A DNA stretch of 64,000 nt. It comes from Verrucomicrobiia bacterium (lineage in GTDB: Bacteria; Verrucomicrobiota; Verrucomicrobiia; Verrucomicrobiales; Akkermansiaceae). Position numbers and translations under genes: made by a program. Location: assembly GCA_030432565.1 (NCBI GenBank), contig JAUIGV010000004.1:186001-250000 (forward strand), in the 5' to 3' direction. This document shows positions 24,159-32,298 of this stretch, in pieces (the first letter of the stretch is position 1; the number at the start of each line of letters is the position of its first letter). The notes under the pieces were generated by a model. It made no database searches. It worked only from the letters and a program-made list of their open reading frames with translations, and was not told the origin of the DNA.

Positions 24159-25292
24159 ATGGTCAATCCGTCCGGACTCCGGCACTGTTCCTTCCCCATC
24201 TTTTTAGTTTTTCACACTTTTACTTCCGCTGCGGCTAAAGAGGGCGAAGGCCTCAAGCTATTTCGTGAATCGATCGAACCCGTCCTCAAGAGAAACTGCT
24301 TTGAATGCCACAGCCACGAATCCGGCAAGTCGAAAGGCGGTCTCATGGTCGATTCCGCCCCCGCTATGATATCGGGCGGCAATTCAGGAGCGATTATCGT
24401 TCCTGGCAATCCCGAAAAGAGTTTGCTCTACCGGGCCGTTGCTTGGCTGGAAGAAGACACCGAAATGCCTCCCAAGAAGAAACTTTCCGAAGCTGAGATT
24501 GGCCACTTCCGAAAATGGATCTCCCTGGGAGCACCCGACCCCCGAATTTCCGAACCAAAACCACGGACTCCACCAAGTCAACTTTGGTCGCTTAAGCCGG
24601 TGACATCACCTCCTCCACCCCTTTTTCCCGATTCCTCATGGCCCCGAAATCAAGTTGATCAATTCATCCTCGCAAAGCTCAACGAAGCCAGCCTTCCCCC
24701 TCTCGGGGACGCATCGGCCCGCACTCTAATTCGCCGTCTTTATCTTGACCTCACAGGCTTGCCTCCGGCACCAGAAGCTTTCGAGCGTTGGCTACCCCGC
24801 TTCGGCGACTCTCCCCACAACAGTGCCACCACCGAGCTGGCGGACGAACTCATGTCTACCCCGCAGTTTGGGGAACGCTGGGCGCGGCATTGGCTTGATA
24901 CCGCTCGCTACGCCGAGTCCAACGGCAACAATCGCAATCGTGTTTTCCGCTACGCCAAGCGTTACCGAAATTGGGTGATCAATTCCCACAATGGTGACCA
25001 GGCTTATGATCAATTCCTTGGCGAGCAACTTGCGGGTGATCTCATCAAAGAAGGCAACACACGCGAGCGCGCCAATCGTCGCATCGCCACCGGCTTCCTC
25101 GCCATCGGATCCAAACCCTATTTCCCCACCATTGTTCCTATTGACCCGAAGGAATCTGATCGGGCCCGCTTCGATTGGGCCGCCGAACAAATTGGTGCCA
25201 CCATGACCGGAGTGATGGGGATGACGGTTGGTTGTGCCCACTGCCACGATCATAAGACCGACCCCATACCCGCAAGCCGCTGGACAACTTAA
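24159..25292 (+). pseudogene. PSCyt1-DUF1549 cytochrome protein, 3' truncated
   Basis: 377 residues from the ATG that opens a signal peptide (HCSFPIFLVFHTFTSAAA). The PSCyt1 heme motif is CFECH, followed by GGNSGAIIVPGNPEKSLLYR and MPPKKKLSEAEI. DUF1549 follows (VDQFILAKLNEASLPP, RRLYLDLTGLPPAPEAF, GERWARHWLDTARYAESNG) to the second heme motif CAHCHDHKTDPIP. Right after that conserved block the family identity stops and the frame closes after five more codons (ASRWTT). The whole DUF1553 half (about 400-500 residues) is missing, so it is a deletion product. Confidence 0.75.
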
Positions 25293-25294
25293 AG

Positions 25295-25624
25295 ATGCTC
25301 GGCGCTTGGACCTTCAGCAACGATGGCTTTCCTGTTCCGGGAGGAAACAGCTCCAGAGTAGGCAACGCCTTTATTCATGCCAACAACGATGCCGCTCAGC
25401 TCTACCACTCGAAAGCAACGATGGCGAACTTTCGATTCGATCACCTCCCGGTCGTTTCCTTGAACTCCGGCCAACCCGGGCCGCGCGAAAGGAATCACTT
25501 TAGCGGTGACATTGGTGGCTTTCATTTCAATGATTTTTTGATCGCAGGCAAACTCGTGACCATGCCGCAGGAAGCAGGCTTTCATTTTAAGAACAACTCC
25601 GGCAAAAACTACTCATTCAAATGA
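25295..25624 (+). pseudogene. Fragment of a parallel beta-helix (pectin-lyase-like) protein
   Basis: 109 codons. The same frame reads back a further ten residues (RKPLDNLKML) over the end of the truncated cytochrome gene. GAWTFSNDGFPVPGGN, then VGNAFIHANNDAAQLYHSKA and IGGFHFNDFLIAG look like rungs of a right-handed beta-helix as in GH28/GH49-type enzymes ('..NSDG..' and '..HANDD...YHS..'). Only the C-terminal part survives. Its stop overlaps the ATG of the next sulfatase (ATGA), so the old gene was probably operonic with it. The family call is by eye and uncertain. Confidence 0.45.
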
Positions 25625-27309
25625 TCAAACGACTCTCCTTCTCCTTCTTGCTACTGGCAGCTCCATTCCTTTCTGCCGAAGCACCGGACAAGCCCAACAT
25701 CCTCTTTATTTCTGTCGATGATCTCAACGACTGGATCAGCCCGCTTGGTGGTCACCCGCAGAGCATCACCCCGAACTTCCAGCGCCTCGCCTCCCGGTCT
25801 GTTCTTTTCACCAATGCCCACTGCCCCGCACCCGCTTGCGGCCCCTGCCGCGCTGCCATCCTGTCCGGGATCGCGCCGCACCAATCAGGTCTCTACGAGA
25901 ACATGCAACCGCTGAGAGAGGTGATGCCAGATGTCACCCTGATGCCGCGGCATTTTTCAAATCACGGATATCATTCGTCGGGCTCCGGAAAGATTCTGCA
26001 CTACGTTATCGATCCCCGGTCATGGGACGATTATTTTCCGGACAAGGAGAAGGACAACCCGTTCCCCTTCACGCGCTATCCCGACCAGCGCCCGGTTTCG
26101 CTTCCCCGTGGTGGCCCCTGGCAGTATGTCGAAACCGATTGGGGGCCACTTGATGTCACTGATGAAGAGTTCGGGGGAGACTTCTCGGTGTCACAATGGG
26201 TTTCGAAACAGCTCACCAATCCACCCGCCGACAAACCATTCTTCCTGGCCTGCGGCCTCTATCGTCCGCACGAGCCCTGGTTTGTTCCGGCCAAGTATTT
26301 CAAACCCTTCCCGCTGGAGAAAGTGCAACTGCCTCCCGGCTACCGGCCCGACGATCTCGATGACGTCCCTCCTGCCGGACGCGCACTGGCCCGCAATCGT
26401 TATTTCCCGCATATTCAGTGGCACGGCGAATGGCGGGCAGGTGTCCAAGGCTACCTGGCCTCCATTCACTTCGCAGACGCCATGCTCGGAAACGTCCTCG
26501 ATGCCCTCGATCAATCCCCCCGTCGGAACAATACCATCGTGGTTCTTTGGTCGGATCACGGCTGGCATCTTGGTGAGAAAGAACATTGGCAAAAGTTCAC
26601 CGGGTGGCGCGCCTGCTCAAGAGTCCCCCTGATGATTCTCGCTCCCGGGATTAAACCGGGAGTCTGTGATCAACCGGTCTCGACCATAGATCTCTTCAAA
26701 ACCCTCACTTCACTGACAGGAATCCAAACCCCGGAAAACGTTTCCGGAAACGACCTTTCCCCCCTGCTCAAGAACCCGGAGTCGGACTGGCCGCACACTT
26801 CCCTTACCCAACTGCGCGGCCCCAAAGCCTACGCTCTCTCAGGAAGAAAATTCCGATACATTCACTACGCCAATGGCGACGAGGAACTCTACGATATTGT
26901 GAATGATGGGTTTGAACATACCAACCTTGCGGGAAAGAAAGACTATGAGGAAATCCTGATGAAGTTCCGCTCGAAGGCACCAAAGAACGGAGTGCCATAT
27001 CGGCGGGCGGGACAATCTGCGAAGATTCAAAACGCACCACTGGTAAAACTCCGAAAGACCAAAGCCCCCCCGTCTCAAAAAGACTCCGTTCAAGTTCCTC
27101 TCTCAATCAAGAATTCGAGCAGCGAGCATCTTCGCCTTTTCTGGATTGACCAGCAAGGAGAACGCAAACCCTTTGGAAAAATCGCCACGGCTTCAAATCG
27201 TGTCGTTCCCACCCATGTCGGCCACACCTGGGTAATCGAAACCAGGAGTGGCGAAGCTCTGGGCTATTTGGTCATTCCGCAAAAGGGTGCCCGGGTGATC
27301 ATTGAGTAG
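25621..27309 (+). CDS. Iduronate-2-sulfatase-like sulfatase with C-terminal VHL-like beta domain
   Basis: 562 residues. Signal peptide MIKRLSFSFLLLAAPFLSAE; sulfatase core from KPNILFISVDDLNDWISPLGG. The active site is CGPCR (residues 73-77): the C-x-P-x-R core is kept but Cys replaces the usual Ser. Other landmarks are YHSSGSGKILH, CGLYRPHEPWFVPAKYF and LWSDHGWHLGEKEHWQKF (typical of the iduronate-2-sulfatase branch). Residues about 490-562 (LSIKNSSSEHLRLFWIDQQG, then VVPTHVGHTWVIETRSGEAL) match the von Hippel-Lindau beta-domain pattern. It is secreted; the substrate is probably a sulfated glycan. Confidence 0.88.
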   Translation: MIKRLSFSFLLLAAPFLSAEAPDKPNILFISVDDLNDWISPLGGHPQSITPNFQRLASRSVLFTNAHCPAPACGPCRAAILSGIAPHQSGLYENMQPLREVMPDVTLMPRHFSNHGYHSSGSGKILHYVIDPRSWDDYFPDKEKDNPFPFTRYPDQRPVSLPRGGPWQYVETDWGPLDVTDEEFGGDFSVSQWVSKQLTNPPADKPFFLACGLYRPHEPWFVPAKYFKPFPLEKVQLPPGYRPDDLDDVPPAGRALARNRYFPHIQWHGEWRAGVQGYLASIHFADAMLGNVLDALDQSPRRNNTIVVLWSDHGWHLGEKEHWQKFTGWRACSRVPLMILAPGIKPGVCDQPVSTIDLFKTLTSLTGIQTPENVSGNDLSPLLKNPESDWPHTSLTQLRGPKAYALSGRKFRYIHYANGDEELYDIVNDGFEHTNLAGKKDYEEILMKFRSKAPKNGVPYRRAGQSAKIQNAPLVKLRKTKAPPSQKDSVQVPLSIKNSSSEHLRLFWIDQQGERKPFGKIATASNRVVPTHVGHTWVIETRSGEALGYLVIPQKGARVIIE

Positions 27310-27503
27310 TCCATCTCAAAGCCAACATTCCGGAATGCCGCATTATCATCCCAGGCACGAGTGACGAGACCGGCCAATTGGTTCTTGATGGTGTCGGACT
27401 TCCCGATTCCTTTGAGCAGCGCATCATTGATGGCGACGAGACTGTTGCCTTCACCTTCGGCGCTGCTGGTTTACCCGCCGAAGGATTCTTCCGGCTCGGG
27501 TAA
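27306..27503 (+). pseudogene. C-terminal remnant of a secreted protein
   Basis: A frame with no start codon, opened by a stop at 27303-27305, reading VHLKANIPECRIIIPGTSDE, then LDGVGLPDSFEQRI, and ending AEGFFRLG. The FFRL-type ending matches the tail of other secreted Verrucomicrobia proteins, including FRLRIQKR in the first gene of this window. It directly follows the sulfatase stop, so the rest of the gene was deleted. Confidence 0.45.
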
Positions 27504-27518
27504 AATTCACTCGCTCTC

Positions 27519-27884
27519 TTAAAATTCACCGCGAAAGGAGCACCGGGCAGTGGGAGTCTCATAAATGACGATTTCGCAAAGCCCGGGCAAATCCTTCTCA
27601 AGTTTGCGCCAAAACCAAGCCGCCATCACTTCGATCGTTGGGCTTTCCAGCCCTTCAATATCGTTCAGGTAGCTGTGATCCATGCGGTCGATCAGCGGTT
27701 TCATGGCATCCGAGATGCATTTGTGGTCGTAAACCCAGCCGATCTCAGGGTTCACCTCGCCCTCGACATGAATCTCCACCTTAAAGCTATGGCCGTGCAT
27801 CTGCCGGCATTTATGGTTAGCGGGGAGGCTCGGCAGAGTGTGGGCTGCTTCAAAGCGAAAGTCCTTGATGATTCGTGCGCGCAT
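27519..27884 (-). CDS. queD: 6-carboxy-5,6,7,8-tetrahydropterin synthase
   Basis: 121 residues, full length for the QueD branch of the 6-pyruvoyl-tetrahydropterin synthase family. Zinc ligands are in FRFEAAHTLP and MHGHSFKVEIHVEG; the catalytic Cys is in NHKCRQMHG; the C-terminal YETPTARCSFRGEF is typical. It converts 7,8-dihydroneopterin triphosphate into carboxytetrahydropterin in queuosine/7-deazaguanine synthesis. It is divergent from trpA and has no other queuosine gene nearby. Confidence 0.93.
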   Translation of the reverse strand: MRARIIKDFRFEAAHTLPSLPANHKCRQMHGHSFKVEIHVEGEVNPEIGWVYDHKCISDAMKPLIDRMDHSYLNDIEGLESPTIEVMAAWFWRKLEKDLPGLCEIVIYETPTARCSFRGEF

Positions 27885-27961
27885 GATTCGTAAAAGAGTT
27901 GGTGGCTGGCGCGAGGATAGACTTGTCTCCTCCGCCGTCCATCGCCAAGTTCCCCCCGTTC

Positions 27962-28765
27962 ATGGCCAATCGCATCGACACCACTTTCGCCCGCCTTCGC
28001 GACCAAAACCGCAAAGCCTTCGTCGCCTACGTCGCCGGGGGAGATCCGGATTTTGATCGCTCCCTCGAAATCCTGCTTGCTCTCTCGGACGCCGGAGCCG
28101 ACGTCATCGAACTCGGAGTGCCATTCTCCGACCCGATGGCGGACGGAATTGTCAATCAATTGGCAGCCGACCGGGCCCTCAAATCAGGAATGAGCGCGCA
28201 TCGGATTATCGACCTCATCAAGGCCTTCCGCGAAACCCGTGATACCCCCCTGGTTCTTTTCACCTACTTGAATCCGGTTTACGCCTATGGGTTCGAGGCT
28301 TTTCATAATGACGCAGCGGCAGCCGGAGCGGACGGTATTCTTTTGCTCGACCTTCCGCCATCAGAAGCAGCTGTGGGCCAGGATTTTCTTCATGGAGAGG
28401 CACTCCATCACATTCATCTCATCGCTCCCACCACGCCTCCCACCCGCCGCAAATCACTTGCGGAATCTTCCCAGGGATTCATCTACGCTCTCTCCCGGAC
28501 CGGAGTAACCGGAGGCCATTCGGCCCCTTCGGAAAGCATCGCGGCGCAAGTCGCAGAGATCCGCAAACTGACTGACACTCCGATCTGCGTGGGATTCGGA
28601 ATCACCACCCCCGAGCAAGCCGCCCAGGTTGCAGGCTATGCCGATGGCGTTATCGTGGGTTCGGCAATCGTTCGCACGGTTCAGGACAATGCCGACGATC
28701 CGGAAGTTGCCAAAAAACTGAAGGCATTTGTGACCCCTCTCATCGAAGCTACCCACTCAGCCTAA
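27962..28765 (+). CDS. trpA: Tryptophan synthase alpha subunit
   Basis: 267 residues. The ATG at 27962 gives MANRIDTTFARLRDQNRKAF, the usual start; an upstream GTG adds a non-conserved tail. Landmarks: AYVAGGDPDFDRSL, DVIELGVPFSDPMADG (catalytic Glu and Asp region), LLDLPPSEA, ISRTG-type motif in YALSRTGVTGGHSA, and CVGFGITTPEQA. It cleaves indole-3-glycerol phosphate to indole. trpB is not adjacent; the next gene, 6 nt downstream, is dapF. Confidence 0.95.
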   Translation: MANRIDTTFARLRDQNRKAFVAYVAGGDPDFDRSLEILLALSDAGADVIELGVPFSDPMADGIVNQLAADRALKSGMSAHRIIDLIKAFRETRDTPLVLFTYLNPVYAYGFEAFHNDAAAAGADGILLLDLPPSEAAVGQDFLHGEALHHIHLIAPTTPPTRRKSLAESSQGFIYALSRTGVTGGHSAPSESIAAQVAEIRKLTDTPICVGFGITTPEQAAQVAGYADGVIVGSAIVRTVQDNADDPEVAKKLKAFVTPLIEATHSA

Positions 28766-28771
28766 ACCGAC

Positions 28772-29575
28772 ATGACACTAAATTTCACCAAAATGAACGG
28801 AGCCGGAAACGACTTCGTGGTCATCGATAATCGCAATCTCGACAAAAGTCTTACGAAGGAGCAAATCGCGCGGCTTTGCGACCGTCACCGTGGCGTTGGT
28901 GCCGACGGCCTTTTGGCAGTCGAGCCTGCGGAAAACGGAGCCGACGTTAGATTTCGATACTACAATGCGGACGGTGGAGAGGCTGAAATGTGTGGCAACG
29001 GGGCCCGCTGCTTCGGACGCTACACCGCCAGACTTCTGGGCGGTGATCTCACCAGTCTCACCTTTGAGACCATCGCCGGGACGCTCCGGGCCGAACTGAT
29101 CGGAAACGAGGTCCGCATCGACATGTCCGACCCCATTGACCTTGAGATGGAGGCCCCGGTCGAATCTGTCGGACCGGTCCACAACCTCAACACCGGAGTC
29201 CCCCACGCCGTCGTTTTTGTCGATGATCTCGAAAATTGTGACATCGTCAAAAATGGTGCCGGGATCCGCTACCACGATCATTACGCACCGAATGGCACCA
29301 ATGCGAACTTTGTTGGGGTCTTGGCACCAGATCACCTTTCCGTCCGGACCTACGAACGGGGAGTTGAAGGGGAAACCCTGGCTTGCGGAACCGGGATCAC
29401 CGCTTGCGCGCTCATTCACCACCTTCAAACCGGTGTCTCCTCTCCAATCAAAATCGATGTTCGTGGTGGCGAAACCCTCTCAATTGGCTTCGAACCCGGC
29501 CCTGACCGAACATTCACCAATGTCACCCTGACCGGTCCGGCCGACTTCGTTTTCGACGGGGTGATCACGATCTAA
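28772..29575 (+). CDS. dapF: Diaminopimelate epimerase
   Basis: 267 residues. Both active-site cysteine blocks are present: EMCGNGARCFGRY and ETLACGTGITACAL; also FTKMNGAGNDFVVIDNR at the N-terminus and YERGVEGETL. It interconverts LL- and meso-diaminopimelate for lysine and peptidoglycan. It follows trpA by 6 nt and is probably co-transcribed. Cytoplasmic, PLP-independent. Confidence 0.96.
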   Translation: MTLNFTKMNGAGNDFVVIDNRNLDKSLTKEQIARLCDRHRGVGADGLLAVEPAENGADVRFRYYNADGGEAEMCGNGARCFGRYTARLLGGDLTSLTFETIAGTLRAELIGNEVRIDMSDPIDLEMEAPVESVGPVHNLNTGVPHAVVFVDDLENCDIVKNGAGIRYHDHYAPNGTNANFVGVLAPDHLSVRTYERGVEGETLACGTGITACALIHHLQTGVSSPIKIDVRGGETLSIGFEPGPDRTFTNVTLTGPADFVFDGVITI

Positions 29576-29629
29576 GAAAGATGCGGCTTTCCACGATGGG
29601 AATTGTATGGTTTTCTTAATCAAGCGCCC

Positions 29630-29908
29630 ATGGAACTTGATTTCACAGATACTCCGTTCGATACCAAATCGATCAAGCCCCACGAGATTGAGGAAGTCTT
29701 CGAGGACCCGTTTTCAATACGGTTGCTGCCAGACAACGATCGAGCGGATGGCGAGGCCCGTTTCTACATGATTGGCAAGACCATTGGCAGCCGCGGCCTT
29801 TTCCTCGCTTTTTGGTCGAACGGGAAGAAAGCACGGGTGGTTTCCGCCCGCGATCTCGTTCACGAAGAAGACACTTACTATGAACGTAAGTTGGCTGAAA
29901 TGAAGTAA
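29630..29908 (+). CDS. BrnT-like toxin (DUF497)
   Basis: 92 residues from ATG 29630. It matches the BrnT ribonuclease toxin pattern: EIEEVFEDPFSIRLLPDNDR, EARFYMIGKTIGSRGLFLAF, ARVVSARDLVHEEDTYYERK. The N-terminal '..KHGV' segment of classic BrnT is shortened to KSIKPHEIEEV, so it may be a divergent branch. It is followed 19 nt later by a ribbon-helix-helix-type protein, the expected antitoxin order. Confidence 0.75.
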   Translation: MELDFTDTPFDTKSIKPHEIEEVFEDPFSIRLLPDNDRADGEARFYMIGKTIGSRGLFLAFWSNGKKARVVSARDLVHEEDTYYERKLAEMK

Positions 29909-29927
29909 CTCCCGAACCCTCGAAAAC

Positions 29928-30215
29928 ATGAATACCATCTCAGACTGGAACGACGTTCCTGATTTTGAAACCGACGAAGAGGAACATGAATTTTGGTCCG
30001 GGCATTCATTGAACCCCAGGCTTATCAACGCCTCCGTTCACGCCCCCGATTCCAAGGAATCAACAACGATCACCCTAAGATTTGATCCCCGCATGCTCTC
30101 CCGCATCAAGCGGATCGCACGGTCTCGTTTCCTCAATTATCAGTCGATGATGAAGCAATGGCTTGCCGAGCGAATGGAGGAGGAAATGCGCCGCAGCGGA
30201 GATCAGGATTCCTAA
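29928..30215 (+). CDS. BrnA/CopG-like antitoxin
   Basis: 95 residues. The acidic N-terminus (DVPDFETDEEEHEFWSGH) could wrap the toxin, and the C-terminal half is a ribbon-helix-helix DNA-binding unit (TTITLRFDPRMLSRIKRIAR, then NYQSMMKQWLAERMEEEM). This is the usual design of antitoxins that repress their own operon. Pairing with the upstream BrnT-like gene supports a type II module. Confidence 0.75.
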   Translation: MNTISDWNDVPDFETDEEEHEFWSGHSLNPRLINASVHAPDSKESTTITLRFDPRMLSRIKRIARSRFLNYQSMMKQWLAERMEEEMRRSGDQDS

Positions 30216-30243
30216 TCCGGACCCGAGAAAACCGGATATTGGT

Positions 30244-30642
30244 ATGATTCCCAAGAGCCTCCGCCAAAGTCCGCGATTCTGGATTGGCTGCTTCATTCTC
30301 TGGTTTATTGTCCTCAACCTGCTCTCCCACGGAGACAAGTTTCATCCCCCCGGCACCTTTGTCTTTGACATTCCCCACTTTGATAAAGTCGTTCACTTTG
30401 GCTATTTTTTTGGCGGGGGCGGCCTGCTCTCGGCTTCTCTTTTTTTCTCAAAACAACCTTCGTGGCGAAGTCTCATCCTTACCGTCACGGTCTCTCTTTC
30501 CGTGGTGGGAATCTGGGACGAATTCCATCAGTCTTTTTTCGAAAACAGGACGGGTAACGACCCCGGTGACTGGCTTGCAGACACCCTCGGTGCATTTTGC
30601 GGGGCAACCGTCTTTCTCAGGCTACACAAGCTCCTCTTGTAA
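30244..30642 (+). CDS. VanZ-like membrane protein
   Basis: 132 residues with four hydrophobic helices (FWIGCFILWFIVLNLLSH, FGYFFGGGGLLSASLFF, SLILTVTVSLSVVGIW, LADTLGAFCGATVFL). The VanZ signature residues are visible: HFDKVVHFGYFF and DEFHQSFFENRTGNDPGDWLAD. The ATG at 30244 is preferred over a start at 30163 that would overlap the antitoxin gene. VanZ-like proteins are inner-membrane proteins linked loosely to glycopeptide tolerance or cell-envelope functions; the specific role here is unknown. Confidence 0.8.
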   Translation: MIPKSLRQSPRFWIGCFILWFIVLNLLSHGDKFHPPGTFVFDIPHFDKVVHFGYFFGGGGLLSASLFFSKQPSWRSLILTVTVSLSVVGIWDEFHQSFFENRTGNDPGDWLADTLGAFCGATVFLRLHKLLL

Positions 30643-30705
30643 ACTCACATTCGCCCCTTTCCGCTTGCGGATCATGGAATCCGCCCGATTTATGCCAACA
30701 AAGTT

Positions 30706-31323
30706 ATGATTTCCTTTCTTACCCATCCCGTGACAACCTTTTTTGGTGGAGCAATTTTAGCTCTTATCGGGGTTGGCATTCTCCTCAATGCGAAAATGGA
30801 AAGCAATCAAACCGCGCAATTCGTGAAGGATTATCGGGAAGCGATGGCCAAGGCCGGGGAGAACGGACCAATCGCAGGATCAAGCAAGGAAGCTGCAGCC
30901 ATCAAACGGTTCACTGATTTTCTTAAAAACGTCGGCGACAAAACCTACATCGAGGAGCAGACCGTAAATGCCTATGCTGCCGACGCCTATCTGGATGACA
31001 CCATTGTCACCCATTACGGCCCCGAAGAAATCAGGAAATATTTCCTCCAAACGGCTGAGACCATGACCGCTTTCGAAGTGAATATCCTCGATTCGTCGCG
31101 CTCCGGAGCAGACCACTACATTCGCTGGGAAATGATCTTTGCGGCTCCAAAACTGGCTAGCGGCGAACCAATTCACTCGGTCGGAATCAGCCAGGTGAGA
31201 TTCAACGAGGACGGCAAGGTGGCATTTCACCAGGATTTTTGGGATTCGGGGAGGCACATCTACGGGCAGATCCCGGTTGTTGGCGGGTTGATTGGAATTA
31301 TCCGAAGTCGAATGAAGGAATAG
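30706..31323 (+). CDS. Membrane-anchored NTF2/SnoaL-like protein
   Basis: 205 residues. One N-terminal TM helix (FFGGAILALIGVGILLN) followed by an NTF2-like alpha+beta barrel (VNAYAADAYLDDTIVTHYGP, YIRWEMIFAA, VGISQVRFNEDGKVAFHQDF). NTF2-fold proteins of this kind are often found next to fatty-acid desaturase/cyclopropane synthase clusters. It is 6 nt upstream of the desaturase gene and so heads the lipid-modification operon. Enzymatic or carrier role is unknown. Confidence 0.75.
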   Translation: MISFLTHPVTTFFGGAILALIGVGILLNAKMESNQTAQFVKDYREAMAKAGENGPIAGSSKEAAAIKRFTDFLKNVGDKTYIEEQTVNAYAADAYLDDTIVTHYGPEEIRKYFLQTAETMTAFEVNILDSSRSGADHYIRWEMIFAAPKLASGEPIHSVGISQVRFNEDGKVAFHQDFWDSGRHIYGQIPVVGGLIGIIRSRMKE

Positions 31324-31329
31324 CTCATC

Positions 31330-32298
31330 ATGCCGGAACCAATTCACGAGAAACGCGGACTATTCTCGACCACCCTTCGGGTGATCGGTCAGTGGCTTGA
31401 TTCCGATTTCCGGAGAACCGAGGCTCCCGATCCAGCCTCCCTGCCGGACCAAGTCAATTGGGAAAGGACACTCCCGTTCATCTTTCTCCACCTCGGGTGC
31501 CTGGCTGTATTTTGGGTTGGCTTTTCATGGGTCGCGGTGGGAGCTGCCATATTTCTCTATCTCGTCCGGATGTTTGCCATCACGGGCTTCTACCACCGCT
31601 ACTTTTCGCACCGAACCTACAAGACATCGCGGGTGGTTCAATTCCTTTTCGCACTCCTTGGGAATAGTTCGATGCAACGCGGTCCTCTTTGGTGGGCGGC
31701 CACTCATCGTCACCATCACAAGCACTCCGACGAGGAAGTCGATTCACACTCTCCCGTCCACCACGGTTTCGCGTGGTCGCACATCGGCTGGTTGACCTCG
31801 ATGAAAAATTTTCCCACCGACTACCAAAGCATCCCCGACCTCAGGAAGTTTCCCGAGCTGGTTTTCATCAATCGCTTCGATCAAATCGTCCCGCTTGTTT
31901 ACGGCCTGATCATGCTCGGTATCGGCGCTCTTCTGGAATCCTTCGCTCCTGGCATGAATGTCACTATGGGGCAGTTCTTCGTGTGGACGTTTTTCATTAG
32001 CACGACAGTCCTTCTTCACGGAACTCTCTTCATCAACTCGCTGGCTCACGTTTGGGGAAAACGCCGGTATGAAACAAGCGATGACAGCCGGAATTCCTTC
32101 CTGCTATCCGTAATCACTCTGGGTGAAGGCTGGCACAATAATCATCATCGCTACCCCCATTCGGTGCGCCAGGGATTTCGATCATGGGAAGTTGACTTCA
32201 CCTATTACGGACTGAAAGCGCTTTCTTGGCTGGGACTGATCTGGGACCTCAAGCCCGTGCCCGAACGAATCAAAGAGGAGGGCCGAAATCACTCATGA
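31330..32298 (+). CDS. Acyl-lipid/acyl-CoA delta-9-type fatty acid desaturase
   Basis: 322 residues, a membrane-bound di-iron desaturase. All three histidine boxes are intact: HRYFSH (residues 89-94), HRHHH (126-130) and HNNHH (269-273), with hydrophobic segments FIFLHLGCLAVFWVGF, VAVGAAIFLYL, LVYGLIMLGIGALL and FFVWTFFISTTVLL between them. It introduces the double bond that a downstream cyclopropane synthase would modify. Its TGA overlaps the next ATG by 4 nt. Confidence 0.92.
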   Translation: MPEPIHEKRGLFSTTLRVIGQWLDSDFRRTEAPDPASLPDQVNWERTLPFIFLHLGCLAVFWVGFSWVAVGAAIFLYLVRMFAITGFYHRYFSHRTYKTSRVVQFLFALLGNSSMQRGPLWWAATHRHHHKHSDEEVDSHSPVHHGFAWSHIGWLTSMKNFPTDYQSIPDLRKFPELVFINRFDQIVPLVYGLIMLGIGALLESFAPGMNVTMGQFFVWTFFISTTVLLHGTLFINSLAHVWGKRRYETSDDSRNSFLLSVITLGEGWHNNHHRYPHSVRQGFRSWEVDFTYYGLKALSWLGLIWDLKPVPERIKEEGRNHS

